Shown: piece by piece, positions 1 through 9,327 of the stretch
How positions within the stretch are numbered: the first letter of the stretch is position 1
Layout of the letters: each line of letters starts with the position of its first letter
Source of the DNA: Actinacidiphila alni
GTDB lineage: Bacteria; Actinomycetota; Actinomycetes; Streptomycetales; Streptomycetaceae
DNA length: 64,000 bases
NCBI RefSeq assembly: GCF_900112845.1
Contig: NZ_FONG01000011.1
Span: 62,001 to 126,000, forward strand
Direction of reading: 5' to 3'
Made by a program: the position numbers and the translations under genes
Notes under the pieces: generated by a model
What the model was told of the DNA's origin: nothing
The model's input: only the letters and a program-made list of their open reading frames with translations
The model's database searches: none

Positions 1-754
1 GGTTGGCGTCGACGGCGATCCTGATGTCGGGGCCGACGGCGTCGCGGGCCAGCCGCATCCGGCGCAGGTCGTCGTCGAGGTCGCCGCCGACCTTGAGCTT
101 GATCTGCCGGAAGCCCGCGGCGACCGCTTCCTTGGACAGCCGGGTCAGTTTGTCGTCGGAGTAGCCGATCCAGCCGGGTTCCGTGGTGTAGGCGGGGTAG
201 CCGTGGCGGCGCAGTTCGGCGGCGCGCGCGGCGCGGCCGGGTTCCGCGCGGCGCAGGATCTCCAGCGCCTCGTCGCGGGTCAGGGCGTCGCTGAGGTAGC
301 GGAAGTCGACCATGTCCACGAGCTGTTCCGGGCTCATCCCGGCGAGCAGTTCCCAGACCGGCAGCCCGGCCTGGCGGGCGGCCAGGTCCCAGGCGGCGTT
401 GACGACCGCGCCGGCCGCCATGTGCATCACGCCCTTCTCCGGGCCGAGCCAGCGCAGTTGGGAGTCATGGGTGAGCAGGCGGTAGAAGGCGCCGAGGTCG
501 CCCGTGACACTGTCCACGGAGCGGCCGACCACGTAGGGTCGCAGGGTGGCGATGGCGGCGGCGACGACGTCGTTGCCGCGCCCGATCGTGAAGCACAGAC
601 CGTAACCCGCCAGGCCGCCGGGCGAGTCCGTACGGAGCATGACGTAGGCGGCGGAGTAGTCGGGGTCGGGGTTCATGGCGTCCGAGCCGTCGAGCTGCTC
701 CGAGGTCGGAAAGCGGATGTCGTACACGTCGACCTCGGTAATGGTCGGACTCAT
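1..754 (-). CDS. L-fuconate dehydratase-like enolase-superfamily enzyme (3' part cut by window edge)
   Basis: The reading frame starts at the ATG complementary to 752-754 and runs open to base 1, so the C-terminal part is outside the window. The N-terminus reads [20 protein letters not shown] and continues with [18 protein letters not shown], a signature I recognise from L-fuconate dehydratases (FucD/ENOSF1 type). The IKLKVGG motif carries the KxK catalytic lysine pair, followed by the first metal-ligand strand (IAVDAN) at the edge. Known role of the family: dehydration of L-fuconate to 2-keto-3-deoxy-L-fuconate in the non-phosphorylating fucose pathway, cytoplasmic and Mg-dependent. The upstream region holds an inverted repeat that probably regulates it. 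The substrate is inferred from sequence; L-galactonate or another acid sugar is possible. Confidence 0.82.
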   Translation of the reverse strand, partial: MSPTITEVDVYDIRFPTSEQLDGSDAMNPDPDYSAAYVMLRTDSPGGLAGYGLCFTIGRGNDVVAAAIATLRPYVVGRSVDSVTGDLGAFYRLLTHDSQLRWLGPEKGVMHMAAGAVVNAAWDLAARQAGLPVWELLAGMSPEQLVDMVDFRYLSDALTRDEALEILRRAEPGRAARAAELRRHGYPAYTTEPGWIGYSDDKLTRLSKEAVAAGFRQIKLKVGGDLDDDLRRMRLARDAVGPDIRIAVDAN

Positions 755-1050
755 GCACACCCCCGTCGTGAGACATCGGATCTTTTCTTGATGATCCGAT
801 GTATAGCGGCGCGTGATGGTGTGCGTCCAGGGGCTGACCAAAGTTCGTGGATAACAGATCGGATGTCTCGGTCGGCGCCCGTTGCGGGCCTTCCGCAGGT
901 CGGCCGCCGTGCGCGCGCCGGCCCGCCGCCGGTCGCGCGTCGCCGCACACCGTGCCCCGCCCATGACGCCGTAGGCTGGTGCCGCACGTGCAGGAACAGC
1001 AGCCGGTACGGGGACGCTGCCGCGCCCGGCCGGTCGGAAGGAGGCGCTGG
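755..1050. other. Intergenic region between divergent fuconate dehydratase and parJ-like genes
   Basis: This 296-base spacer contains the inverted-repeat operator at 773-802, its extra half-site at 858-867, and the ribosome binding site of the PAC2 gene (GGAAGGAGG around 1036-1044). I see no convincing small gene in it. Open frames crossing it are continuations of antisense shadows. Confidence 0.5.
773..802. promoter_or_regulatory. Inverted-repeat operator upstream of the fuconate dehydratase gene
   Basis: Perfect 10-bp arms ACATCGGATC (773-782) and GATCCGATGT (793-802) are separated by 10 bases, just 5' of the minus-strand start at 754. A third copy of the half-site, GATCGGATGT, lies at 858-867. 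A plausible minus-strand -10 (TATACA, about 800-805) abuts the repeat, so a bound repressor would cover the transcription start. The cognate regulator (GntR or IclR type would be typical) is not in the window. The repeat is seen; the function is inferred. Confidence 0.55.
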
Positions 1051-2073
1051 GTGATCGAGCTCGAGGGGGTACCCGAGCTGATCGACCCGGTCATGGTGGC
1101 CGCGTTCGAGGGCTGGAACGACGCCGGGGACGCCGCCTCGACCGCGGTCGGGCACATGGACCGGGAGTTCAAGGGCGAGGTCTTCGCCGCGCTCGACGCC
1201 GAGGACTACTACGACTTCCAGGTGAACCGCCCCACGGTCTGGATGGACGGCGGGGTGCGCCGCGTCGTGTGGCCCACCACCCGGCTGTCGGTCGTCAGGA
1301 TCACGACGCCCAAGCCCCGCGACCTGGTGCTGGTGCGCGGCATCGAACCGAGCATGCGCTGGCGTTCGTTCTGCAACGAGATCCTCGGCTTCGCCCATGA
1401 ACTGGGCGTGGAAATGGTCGTGGTGCTCGGCGCGCTGCTCGGCGACACCCCGCACACCCGGCCGGTCCCGGTCACCGGGGTGACCTCGGACCCGGACCTT
1501 GCCACCACCCTCAATCTGGAGGAGTCCCGCTACGAGGGGCCGACCGGCATCGTCGGCATCCTCCAGGAGGCGTGCACGCACGCGGGCATCCCCGCGGTGA
1601 GCCTGTGGGCCGCGGTGCCGCACTATGTGTCGCAGCCGCCCAACCCCAAGGCCACGCTGGCGCTGCTCAACCGCCTCGAGGACCTGCTGGACCTGCGCAT
1701 CCCGCAGGGCGAGCTGCCGGAGGACGCGCGCGCCTGGCAGGTCGGGGTGGACCAGCTCGCCGCCGAGGACAGCGAAGTCGCCGAGTACGTACAGACGCTG
1801 GAGGAGGCGCGGGACACCGCGGAGCTGCCCGAGGCGTCAGGCGAGGCGATCGCCAAGGAATTCGAGCGCTATCTGCGCCGCCGCGACCCGCAGGCCGGGG
1901 AGTACGCGAGCGAGGGCGAGGGCGGGGTGCCGCAGTTCCGGGAGCGGGCGCAGTCGCCGCGCCCGGACCGGGACATCGACACCGACACCGATCCGGGCCC
2001 GGAGCCGAGTTCCGGGCCGGACGGCGGCGCGGACGAGGACGGCGACGGCGAATCGCCGGAGGACAGCAAGTAG
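1051..2073 (+). CDS. parJ: PAC2-family protein, probable ParJ orthologue
   Basis: A 340-aa cytoplasmic protein starting at GTG 1051 behind GGAAGGAGG; a longer frame to 979 lacks a binding site. The N-terminal PAC2 domain starts [20 protein letters not shown] and is followed by DAGDAAS, typical of actinobacterial PAC2 (proteasome-assembly-chaperone fold) proteins. The middle has the conserved [17 protein letters not shown] loop. The last 60 residues are acidic, low-complexity and probably disordered ([17 protein letters not shown]). In Streptomyces the PAC2 gene neighbouring mshC is, to my knowledge, SCO1662/ParJ, which regulates ParA assembly during sporulation. Here mshC lies close by but a GH31 gene intervenes. 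The family call is firm; the ParJ name rests on synteny. Confidence 0.75.
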   Translation: MIELEGVPELIDPVMVAAFEGWNDAGDAASTAVGHMDREFKGEVFAALDAEDYYDFQVNRPTVWMDGGVRRVVWPTTRLSVVRITTPKPRDLVLVRGIEPSMRWRSFCNEILGFAHELGVEMVVVLGALLGDTPHTRPVPVTGVTSDPDLATTLNLEESRYEGPTGIVGILQEACTHAGIPAVSLWAAVPHYVSQPPNPKATLALLNRLEDLLDLRIPQGELPEDARAWQVGVDQLAAEDSEVAEYVQTLEEARDTAELPEASGEAIAKEFERYLRRRDPQAGEYASEGEGGVPQFRERAQSPRPDRDIDTDTDPGPEPSSGPDGGADEDGDGESPEDSK

Positions 2074-2105
2074 GGGGGTGAGGGGGCCCGCCCCCTCACC
2101 CCCCT
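2072..2105. terminator. Convergent terminator between parJ-like and GH31 genes
   Basis: A perfect 15-bp stem AGGGGGGTGAGGGGG (2072-2086) pairs with 2091-2105 around a 4-base loop. The left arm overlaps the TAG stop of the plus-strand gene, and the minus-strand GH31 gene ends 11 bases beyond. It is placed to end transcription from both sides. There is no U-tract, as is usual in Streptomyces. Confidence 0.8.
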
Positions 2106-2115
2106 GTTCAACCGG

Positions 2116-5100
2116 TCACGCGCAGTGGAACGTCGCGTCCGCCCAGTCCCCGTGGTCGCCGCTCAGCGAGGCCGCGGCCGGGGTGATCTTCAGATGGACG
2201 TGCCTGGCGCCCGTGACCGGCACGGACACCGGCACCGTGTCCGACGCCCCGGTGAGCACCGGTGACGTCCACAGCGTGGTGCCGTCCGCGACGACGGAGA
2301 AGGTCACCGAGCCGTAGCCGTTGATCTCGTCGTCGATACCGACGTCGGCGCTGAACACCGAGCACCGGCCGCCGAGGTACACCTCGATGTCGGAGGCGGC
2401 GTGCGCCCCGATGCCCTTGGCGTACGTCTTCCCCGCCAGGGTCAGGGTGTGGCCGTCGTCGGCCGCCGACTCGCCGTTGCTGCGGTCGCGTTCCGGCGGA
2501 CCCCAGCCGTTGGTCGAGGTCAGCCAGGTCAGATCGCTCGCGTACGTGTCGGTGGTCGGCGGTGCGGGCATCGCCGCGACCGCGAAGGGCTGGGTGGCGA
2601 CCCGCCCCGGCGCCGACGACAGGTAGTCGGCGCGCGCGGTGAGCACCGCCTGCCCGGCCTTGACCCCGGCGGGCGGCGTGACGGAGAAGGTCAGCCGCTT
2701 GGTGGCGCCCGCGGTCAGCACCGGCACGGTCCGCGGCGCCGACACCTGCCAGCCGTCCGGCACCTGGAGCGACACCTTGGCGCCGACCACCGGCAGCCGG
2801 CCCGCCGTCAGGTCCACCGTGACGTCGGAGGCCACCCCGGCGCCGGTCTCCTGGCCCGCGGGCGCGGAGACGACGGCGGCGGAGTCCGGCACCCGGCCGC
2901 CGAGCGCGCTGGCACCCGCCAGCCGCAGCGTGAAGGCGTGCGCGGTGGACCGGCTCGCGGTCTTGACCCGCACCACTCCCCCGCGGTCGGCCGCGTCGTA
3001 CCACCAGCCCTGCGTCGCCTTGTCGAAGGCGGCCTTGCTGCCGAGCCGCGGCAGCGGCCGGTTCTCCAGCAGCACCGCGCCGGGCGCGTCACCGGTGTGC
3101 AGCGTGAAGTCGTACGGCCGCGAGGTCTGCTTCCCCTTGAAGTCGCCGACACTGGCGCCGACGTTCACGCTCACGTCGCCCGCGCCGGACCGCGGAGCGG
3201 CGACGGTCACCTTCTGCTGCGCGTACTTGCCGTCACGGCTCTGCCGGGTGACGCCGTCGTCCTCGTAGAGGGTGAAGGACGAATTGCCCTGCGGGTAGAC
3301 GTCCCAGGCGAGCGGGGAGTCCGCGGTGCGGTCCTGGTACGACCTGATGCCGGGCCACATCGGCACGGCGGCGCCGGCCTTGACGAACAGCGGCAGGGTG
3401 CCGAGCGGCGCGCTGTAGCCGTCGACGGTGGTCGGGCCGTGGTAGATCCGGCCGGTCCAGTAGTCGGTCCAGGTGCCCTTGGGCAGGTAGATCCCGTCGC
3501 GCACCGTGCTGTCCTGGTAGACGGGCGCCACCAGGAAGTCCTGGCCGGACAGGAATTCGTACTTCGCCGCGTCGGTGGCCGCCTTCGGGTCGTCGGGGTA
3601 CTCCAGCGCCAGCGGCCGGACCGCGCCGACCCCGGTACGGTTCGCCTCGGCCGCGTAGCTGTACATGTACGGCAGCAGCGACTCCTTGAGCTTGAGGTAC
3701 TTCCGGTTGATCGAGGTGTACGGCTCCCCGTACTGGTACGGCTGCTTGTCGCTCGCCGCCCAGCCGTCCATGCTCATCACGGCGGGCAGGAAGGACTTCC
3801 ATTCCAGGTCGCGGGTGTACGTGTCGGCGCTGCCGCCGAAGATGCCGTCGATGTCGCCGGAGGTGTAGGCGAGGCCGGACATCGTGGCGCCGGCGTAGGT
3901 CGGGATCTGCCAGCGGATGTAGTCCCAGGTGCCGTACTGGTCGCCGGACCACTGCACTCCGCAGCGCTGCGCGCCCGACCAGCTCTCCGGCGCCCAGGTG
4001 AAGCCGCGCGCGTCGCTGTTGTCCTCGATGCCCTGGTAGGCGGCCTTGCAGCCGTCCAGCGCGTGCTTGTAGCCGTCGCCGACCCAGGCGACGTCCAGCT
4101 TGGCGACCCGCTGGCCCGCCTTGACCTGGTCGGCGAGCTTGTCGAGGCCGTCCTCGGTCCACAGGCCGAGCTTCATCTTCTGCTGTGCCAGGCCCGCCGA
4201 GGTCTCCGGCAGGTTCTCGTAGCCGCAGCCGTAGCCGTCGTTGACCAGCATCCAGCCGTTCGGCATGTCGTTGGCGGTGTAGTCGGCGGCCACGTCGAGC
4301 GCGTCCAGGGTGTGCCGTTCACCGCGGTTGGCGTTGTGCAGGTAGCAGTCGGAGTCGCCCGGCTCCAGGCCGTAGATCGGCGGCAGGAAGGGCTTGCCGG
4401 TGAGCTTGGTGTAGTCGCCGATGACCTGCTTGGCGTCGCCGGCGAAGTAGTAGGCGTCGAAGCGCTGTTCCTTCGCGCTGGCGGTCACCGGGTCGCCGAA
4501 CGCGTAGGTGTTGGGCGCGTAGGTGTTGCGGAAGACGCCGTAGCCGGCCGTGGAGAGGTAGAAGGGCACGGAGTTGGGGTGCCCGCCGTCGTTCCAGTTG
4601 CCGTCCACGCTGACCTGGACGGTCTTGCCGCGGTGCGAGGTGTTGCCGCTGCCGTTCTGCATGCCGCCGCCGTAGAACTGCTCGGTGGCGCCGCGGGTCA
4701 GGGTCTGGGTGGTGCTGTCCCCGGTCCAGCTCAGCGGCTTGGTCTCGGCCCAGATGCGGGTGCCGTCCGCCTTGTAGAGCGCGAAGCGCAGCGGCACCTT
4801 GTAGGCCCGCAGCGTGACGGCCGAGGTGCTCAGTTCGTAGGCGTCGCCCGCGTCCTTCCAGCGCGTGGCGGGCGGGGCGCCCTGCGGAAGGACGATGTCG
4901 TCGCCGGTGGGGTCGGTGAAGGTGCCGTCCGGGGCGAGTTCGATGCGGAAGGTGTCGGTGGACACGAAGCTGACCCGCGCCTGCGCCTGGCCGGCGTGCA
5001 GCCCGTAGACGGAGCCGTCGTGGTCGAAGCCGGTCACGTCCCCGACGGACGTCGTGGCCGACGGGTCGGGCGCGGCGGCCTGGGCGCCGCCGGGGCCGGC

Positions 5101-5169
5101 GAAGGCAAGGAGCAGACCGAGCACGGCCGCACCGGCAAGCGCCACTCTAGTGCGCACTCTTGTTTGCAT
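2116..5169 (-). CDS. Secreted GH31 alpha-glycosidase (alpha-galactosidase/alpha-xylosidase type) with NEW3 and NPCBM domains
   Basis: A 1017-aa exported enzyme. Residues 1-32 form a Sec signal peptide (RTRVALAGAAVLGLLLAFA...AQAAA). An N-terminal beta domain (about 40-250) precedes the GH31 TIM barrel (about 255-640). The predicted nucleophile is D359 in AKLDVAWVG and the acid/base D410 in VQWSGDQYGTW. A proximal beta domain follows, then an alpha-galactosidase NEW3 beta-sandwich (about 775-870) and a C-terminal NPCBM carbohydrate-binding module (about 880-1017, STNGWGPPERDRSNGES). The same NPCBM type ends the GH27 enzyme at the right edge. Members hydrolyse alpha-linked galactosides, xylosides or glucosides; specificity cannot be read here. 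The start is the ATG at 5169, with no strong ribosome binding site. The gene separates parJ from mshC. Confidence 0.88.
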   Translation of the reverse strand: MQTRVRTRVALAGAAVLGLLLAFAGPGGAQAAAPDPSATTSVGDVTGFDHDGSVYGLHAGQAQARVSFVSTDTFRIELAPDGTFTDPTGDDIVLPQGAPPATRWKDAGDAYELSTSAVTLRAYKVPLRFALYKADGTRIWAETKPLSWTGDSTTQTLTRGATEQFYGGGMQNGSGNTSHRGKTVQVSVDGNWNDGGHPNSVPFYLSTAGYGVFRNTYAPNTYAFGDPVTASAKEQRFDAYYFAGDAKQVIGDYTKLTGKPFLPPIYGLEPGDSDCYLHNANRGERHTLDALDVAADYTANDMPNGWMLVNDGYGCGYENLPETSAGLAQQKMKLGLWTEDGLDKLADQVKAGQRVAKLDVAWVGDGYKHALDGCKAAYQGIEDNSDARGFTWAPESWSGAQRCGVQWSGDQYGTWDYIRWQIPTYAGATMSGLAYTSGDIDGIFGGSADTYTRDLEWKSFLPAVMSMDGWAASDKQPYQYGEPYTSINRKYLKLKESLLPYMYSYAAEANRTGVGAVRPLALEYPDDPKAATDAAKYEFLSGQDFLVAPVYQDSTVRDGIYLPKGTWTDYWTGRIYHGPTTVDGYSAPLGTLPLFVKAGAAVPMWPGIRSYQDRTADSPLAWDVYPQGNSSFTLYEDDGVTRQSRDGKYAQQKVTVAAPRSGAGDVSVNVGASVGDFKGKQTSRPYDFTLHTGDAPGAVLLENRPLPRLGSKAAFDKATQGWWYDAADRGGVVRVKTASRSTAHAFTLRLAGASALGGRVPDSAAVVSAPAGQETGAGVASDVTVDLTAGRLPVVGAKVSLQVPDGWQVSAPRTVPVLTAGATKRLTFSVTPPAGVKAGQAVLTARADYLSSAPGRVATQPFAVAAMPAPPTTDTYASDLTWLTSTNGWGPPERDRSNGESAADDGHTLTLAGKTYAKGIGAHAASDIEVYLGGRCSVFSADVGIDDEINGYGSVTFSVVADGTTLWTSPVLTGASDTVPVSVPVTGARHVHLKITPAAASLSGDHGDWADATFHCA

Positions 5170-5218
5170 GAAGCGTGTTTAGCGCAAAATCGAGCATTCG
5201 ACCATGGGCACGACAGAA

Positions 5219-5252
5219 ACCGCCCCTGGACTCCGGGGAGTCCAGGGGCGGT
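5219..5252. terminator. Strong hairpin terminator downstream of mshC
   Basis: Arms 5219-5233 and 5238-5252 form a 15-bp perfect stem (core CGCCCCTGGACTC) with a CGGG loop. It lies between the 3' end of mshC (5295) and the start of GH31 (5169), both on the minus strand, so it separates the housekeeping gene from the hydrolase gene. Confidence 0.8.
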
Positions 5253-5294
5253 GAAGTCCGGCGGGGCGCCGTGACGAGGCCGGCTCCGGGGTGG

Positions 5295-6524
5295 CTACAG
5301 GGCGACGCCCAGCAGCGCGTCCACGGCGCGGGAGACCAGACCGGGCGCACCGGTGTCCGTCCCGCCGTCGGCCTCCTGCGCGGCGGCCCAGCGGTCCACG
5401 GCGGCCAGCGCGCGCGGCGCGTCCAGGTCGTCGGCGAGCGCCTCGCGGATCTCCTCCAGCAGCGCGTCGGCGGCCGGTCCGTCCGGCCGCGAGACGGCGG
5501 CGCGCCAGCGCCCGAGCCGGTCCACGGCCTCGGCGAGCACCGCGTCCGTCCACTCCCAGTCCGAGCGGTAGTGGTGCGCGAGCAGGGCGAGCCGGATCGC
5601 CGCCGGGTCCACGCCGTCGCGGCGCAGCGCCGAGACGAAGACCAGATTGCCCTTGGACTTCGACATCTTCTCGCCGTGCAGCGCGACCATTCCGGCGTGC
5701 ACGTACGCCTTCGCGTACGGGTACTCGCCGGTCAGCACCTGCGCGTGCGAGGCGCCCATCTCGTGGTGCGGGAAGGCCAGGTCGGAGCCGCCGCCCTGGA
5801 CGTCGAAGCCCATGCCGAGGTGGTCGAGCGCGATCGCCACGCACTCGATGTGCCAGCCGGGGCGGCCGGGGCCGAGCGAGCCGCCGTCCCAGCTCGGCTC
5901 GCCCTCGCGGGCGCCCATCCACAGCATCGGGTCCAGCGGGTTCTTCTTGCCCGGCCGGTCCGGGTCGCCGCCGCGCTCGGCGGACAGGACGCGCATCGCC
6001 TCCGCGTCCAGGTTGGAGACCTTGCCGAAGTCGGGGTCGGCCGCGACCGAGAAGTAGACGTCGGTGCCCAGTTCGTACGCGGCGCCGGCGTCCCGCAGCC
6101 GCTCGATCAGCGGGACGATGCCCGGGATGGCCTCGACCGCGCCGATGTAGTGGGCGGGCGGCAGCATCCGCAGCGCGGTCATGTCCTCGCGGAAGAGCGC
6201 GGTCTCCCGCTCGGCCAGCTCCGTCCAGTCGTCACCGGTGGCGTTCGCCCGCTCCAGCAGCGGGTCGTCGATGTCGGTGACGTTCTGGACGTACTCCACC
6301 TGCCGCTTGGTGTCGAGCCACACGCGCTGCACCAGGTCGAACGCGTTGTACGTGGCCGCGTGCCCCAGGTGGGTGGCGTCGTAGGGGGTGATCCCGCAGA
6401 CATAGATCCGGGCCACCGGGCCCGGATCGATCGTCAGCGGCCCACCGGTCGCGGTGTCGTGGAGACGGAGTGCGCGTCCAGTGCCGGGAAGGGCGGGGAC
6501 GTCGGAAGCGGGCCAGGCATGCAT
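5295..6524 (-). CDS. mshC: MshC, cysteine:glucosaminyl-inositol ligase (mycothiol biosynthesis)
   Basis: A 409-aa class I aminoacyl-tRNA-synthetase-like ligase. It joins L-cysteine to GlcN-Ins using ATP, the third step of mycothiol synthesis; mycothiol is the main actinobacterial thiol buffer. Visible motifs are [18 protein letters not shown] (zinc cysteine and HIGH-like HLGH), the WHIECVAIA segment, FPHHE and the KMSKSKGN loop. The length matches the family (about 410 aa). It is distinguished from cysteinyl-tRNA synthetase by its short C-terminus without an anticodon-binding domain. The start ATG at 6524 gives the typical [17 protein letters not shown]-terminus. A strong terminator follows. 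Expected to be housekeeping. Confidence 0.96.
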   Translation of the reverse strand: MHAWPASDVPALPGTGRALRLHDTATGGPLTIDPGPVARIYVCGITPYDATHLGHAATYNAFDLVQRVWLDTKRQVEYVQNVTDIDDPLLERANATGDDWTELAERETALFREDMTALRMLPPAHYIGAVEAIPGIVPLIERLRDAGAAYELGTDVYFSVAADPDFGKVSNLDAEAMRVLSAERGGDPDRPGKKNPLDPMLWMGAREGEPSWDGGSLGPGRPGWHIECVAIALDHLGMGFDVQGGGSDLAFPHHEMGASHAQVLTGEYPYAKAYVHAGMVALHGEKMSKSKGNLVFVSALRRDGVDPAAIRLALLAHHYRSDWEWTDAVLAEAVDRLGRWRAAVSRPDGPAADALLEEIREALADDLDAPRALAAVDRWAAAQEADGGTDTGAPGLVSRAVDALLGVAL

Positions 6525-6744
6525 GTCATGAGATTAACCGTGCGCACGACCGGCAAACGAACCGGAGCTGGGGAAATGCGTCACGCAGCGGCCACGGGGC
6601 GGGGCCGACGGGCCCCTCGGGCCGTCGTCGGCGGGCGTCCCGGACCGGGACTCGCGGGCCTGCGGGACCGGGCGCGGCGGCCCGGCGGCTGCGCTCCTCC
6701 GACCGACCGTCCCCGGCCATCCCCGCCCGCCCCCGGCCGGTCCG

Positions 6745-7707
6745 TCAGACCGGCGGCCAGGGGATCGACGGCCAGTCGCCGCCCGGCGCCGGATGGATCC
6801 CGGACCGCAGCAGCCGGTCCGTCCTGGCCCGCAGCGCGGCCGTCTCCGCCTCGGTGATCAGCTCGCCGAGCCGGTCGCCGAGCGCCCCGGACAGCTCCCG
6901 CTGAAGGGTGTGCAGGACGGCCACGGCCTCGTCGGTCAGCGGCTCGCCCGCCCAGCCCCACAGCAGGGTGCGCAGCTTGTCCTCGGCGTGGAAGGTCACC
7001 CCGTGGTCGATGCCGTAGAGCCGCCCGTCGGAGGCGGCGAGCAGATGACCGCCCTTGCGGTCGGCGTTGTTGATGACGGCGTCCAGCACGGCCAGGCGGC
7101 GCAGGCGTATGTCGTCCGCGTGCACCAGCAGAGCGTTGCGGCCGTTCTCCAACTGGGCCTCGACGACGCGCTTCCAGCCGGGGGCGGGCTCGGTGTCCTC
7201 GGTCAGCCCGAACAGCTCCGGCCGCCCGTCGTCCTCGCCGTCGTCGGTAACAACATCATCGGCGTCGGCGTCGGCGTCATCGGCCTCCGCCCCGTCCGAG
7301 TCCCCGTCCGAGCCCTCGTCCGCTTCCGCTCCCAGGTCCGGCGGGTCGATCCAGAGCTGGACCATGCCCTCGCCGTACGGCCCGTCCCGCAGCACCGTGG
7401 GCGGCACCAGGCCCCAGCCGGTCGCCTCCGAGACCAAGTACGCGGCCACCTCGCGCTGGGCGAGGGTGCCGTCGGGGAAGTCCCACAGCGGCCGTTCCCC
7501 GGCCACCGGCTTGTACGCGCACGCGTAGCGGCGGCCCTCGTACTCCGTCTCGCAGAACAGCACGGCGTTGGACGCGTCGCGCACCTGGCCGCGTACGGTC
7601 AGCTCGCCGTGCAGCAGCACCTCGGGGCCGGGCCGCGCGCCCGCTTCGGGGCCCGGGCGGGCCGCCGGCTTCAGGCCGACCTCCGGTACCCGTTCTGACG
7701 CGGGCAT
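6745..7707 (-). CDS. SCO1664-family protein (PI3/4-kinase-like fold)
   Basis: A 320-aa cytoplasmic protein. The ATG at 7707 is chosen because GGAAGGACACGT precedes it; this start overlaps the end of the DUF3090 gene by 37 bases, implying translational coupling. Conserved stretches include VLLHGELTVRGQVRDASNAV, the YKP loop (ACAYKPVAGERPLWDFPDG), VLDAVINNADRKGGH and LYGIDHGVTFH, resembling the nucleotide- and metal-binding segments of phosphatidylinositol-kinase-like folds. Residues about 130-170 are an acidic insert rich in Asp and Ala. The biochemical function is not established to my knowledge. Pairing with DUF3090 near mshC is conserved in Streptomyces. Confidence 0.8.
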   Translation of the reverse strand: MPASERVPEVGLKPAARPGPEAGARPGPEVLLHGELTVRGQVRDASNAVLFCETEYEGRRYACAYKPVAGERPLWDFPDGTLAQREVAAYLVSEATGWGLVPPTVLRDGPYGEGMVQLWIDPPDLGAEADEGSDGDSDGAEADDADADADDVVTDDGEDDGRPELFGLTEDTEPAPGWKRVVEAQLENGRNALLVHADDIRLRRLAVLDAVINNADRKGGHLLAASDGRLYGIDHGVTFHAEDKLRTLLWGWAGEPLTDEAVAVLHTLQRELSGALGDRLGELITEAETAALRARTDRLLRSGIHPAPGGDWPSIPWPPV

Positions 7708-8261
7708 ACGTGTCCTTCCGGGTCCAGGGGGAGGCTGCACAGCGGGCACGGCGGGCGGCCCGCGGAGACCACGTCGAGGGCGCGCTTGGCGAAGGAGCGG
7801 GCCTGGGCGCCGGTCAGCAGCACGCGCAGCAGCGGGGGGCCGTTCTCGTCGTCCTGGAGCAGCTCCTCCTCGGCCGCCTCCAGATCGTCGTCGTCCTCAC
7901 CGCTCAGCTCGACCAGCGCCTGTGCCTCGATGACCATCCGGTCGTGGGCGCCGTCCCAGGCCAATGCCATGGTGCCGACCCGGAACTCCTCCTCGACCGG
8001 GGCGTCCAGCGGCGCGGAGTCGGCCAGTTCCGCGGGGGCGACGGCGGGCACCGGGGCGTTGCCGCCGGACCTGCGCACCACCTCGTCCAGCAGTTCGTCC
8101 ACCCGCTCGGCGAGCGCCGCCACCTGCGTCTTCTCCAGGGCGACACTGGTGGTCCTGCCCTTGGCGGTGGCCTGGAGGAAGAAGGTCCGCTGGCCCGGCT
8201 GTCCGACCGTCCCGGCCACGAAACGGTCCGGGTGCTCGTAGAAGAAGACCTGACGGGGCAC
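7671..8261 (-). CDS. DUF3090-family protein
   Basis: A 196-aa soluble protein beginning MPRQVFFYEHPDRFVAGTVG, the diagnostic start of DUF3090. It ends with a probable zinc knuckle CPLCSLPLDPEGHVCPRQNG, where CxxC plus a third Cys and His are visible. The gene is first of a two-gene unit: its 3' end overlaps the start of the kinase-fold gene. Function unknown; the conserved partnership suggests the two proteins act together. Confidence 0.85.
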   Translation of the reverse strand: MPRQVFFYEHPDRFVAGTVGQPGQRTFFLQATAKGRTTSVALEKTQVAALAERVDELLDEVVRRSGGNAPVPAVAPAELADSAPLDAPVEEEFRVGTMALAWDGAHDRMVIEAQALVELSGEDDDDLEAAEEELLQDDENGPPLLRVLLTGAQARSFAKRALDVVSAGRPPCPLCSLPLDPEGHVCPRQNGYRRSA

Positions 8262-8364
8262 GTCCCGCTCCGTTATCTCGACTGAATCGCTGCGATGGTG
8301 CGATGCGCTTGTGGTGGCATTCTGTGTTCCGCCTGCCGGTCCCCCACCCTACTGCGGAAGCTGA

Positions 8365-9120
8365 TCACGGGGCGCCGGTGGAGCCCCCGACGACCGCGTC
8401 GCCGCTGTGGTCGTCGGCGTCGGAGGTGTCCGAAGCGTCGGCGGTGTCCTGCTGCCCGTCCTTCCCATTGTCCCGCGGGGGCGGCGGGATCAGCGGGGTC
8501 AGGTCGCCGGTGTCGCCGAGCCGCAGCAGGAACGGGCGGTGCGGGGTGTAGCGGATCACCGTCACCGAGCAGGGGTCGGTGCTGATCCGCTGGAAGAGGT
8601 CGAGGTGCATGCCGAGGGCGTCGGCGGCCAGCGACTTGATGATGTCGCCGTGCGAGCACATCAGGTAGAGCGCGTCCGGCCCGTACTCGGCCTCGATCCT
8701 GGCGTTCCAGTCGCGTACCGCGTCCACCGCGCGGGCCTGCATCGCGCGCAGCGATTCGCCCTCCTCGCCGGGGAAGACGGCCGCCGACGGGTGCTGCTGA
8801 ACGGTCTTCCACAGCGGTTCGCCGGCCAGTTCGCCCAGCTTGCGGCCGGTCCAGTCGCCGTAGTGGCACTCGCCGATCCGCTCGTCGGTGTGCGACGGCA
8901 GTTCGGGCCGGGTGTCCAGCAGCGGTCGCAGGGTCTCCTGGCAGCGCTGCAACGGGCTGCTGACGACGGCGGCGAGCGGCAGGGCGGCGAGCCGGGCGGC
9001 GAGCACGGTGGCCTGGGCCCGGCCGGTGTCGTCCAGGGCCACGCCCGGACTCCATCCGGCCAGCACTCCGTCGGCGTTGGCGGTCGACCGGCCGTGCCGG
9101 ACAAGGATCACGGTGGGCAT
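8365..9120 (-). CDS. Histidine phosphatase family protein (MSMEG_4193-type)
   Basis: A 251-aa member of the phosphoglycerate-mutase/histidine-phosphatase superfamily. The catalytic RHG motif is in the N-terminal VILVRHGRS, the second catalytic His in LYLMCSHGDIIKSLA, and the conserved GE in RIGECHYGDW. The start MPTVILVRHG (ATG 9120) is the usual N-terminus; an upstream in-frame ATG at 9204 would add 28 unrelated residues. The last 45 residues are acidic and disordered. The substrate is unknown. The gene follows the conserved order near DUF3090. Confidence 0.87.
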   Translation of the reverse strand: MPTVILVRHGRSTANADGVLAGWSPGVALDDTGRAQATVLAARLAALPLAAVVSSPLQRCQETLRPLLDTRPELPSHTDERIGECHYGDWTGRKLGELAGEPLWKTVQQHPSAAVFPGEEGESLRAMQARAVDAVRDWNARIEAEYGPDALYLMCSHGDIIKSLAADALGMHLDLFQRISTDPCSVTVIRYTPHRPFLLRLGDTGDLTPLIPPPPRDNGKDGQQDTADASDTSDADDHSGDAVVGGSTGAP

Positions 9121-9327
9121 GCCCGCCACCGTAACCCTTCCGCGGCACACCCGTTGTGCTGGGTGACGGCCGTGGCGGGGAAGATCCCCCCGAGCCCCCA
9201 CCACGGCCGCTGAATTCCCGCGATCCGCTTGCCCCCGGCGTGACCCTCACCGACTTGCCCCCTGGGTAAGGTCTAGGGGTCGAGGGGCCCCTTCAGTTGT
9301 CGGGCAGCCGTCGGGATCGCGAAGCAG

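Noticed and set aside
2401-5274. 957-residue open frame on the plus strand opposite the GH31 gene
   Set aside because: It is an antisense shadow: Arg/Val/Gly/His-rich with no domain, while the minus strand encodes a full GH31 with signal peptide and catalytic motifs.
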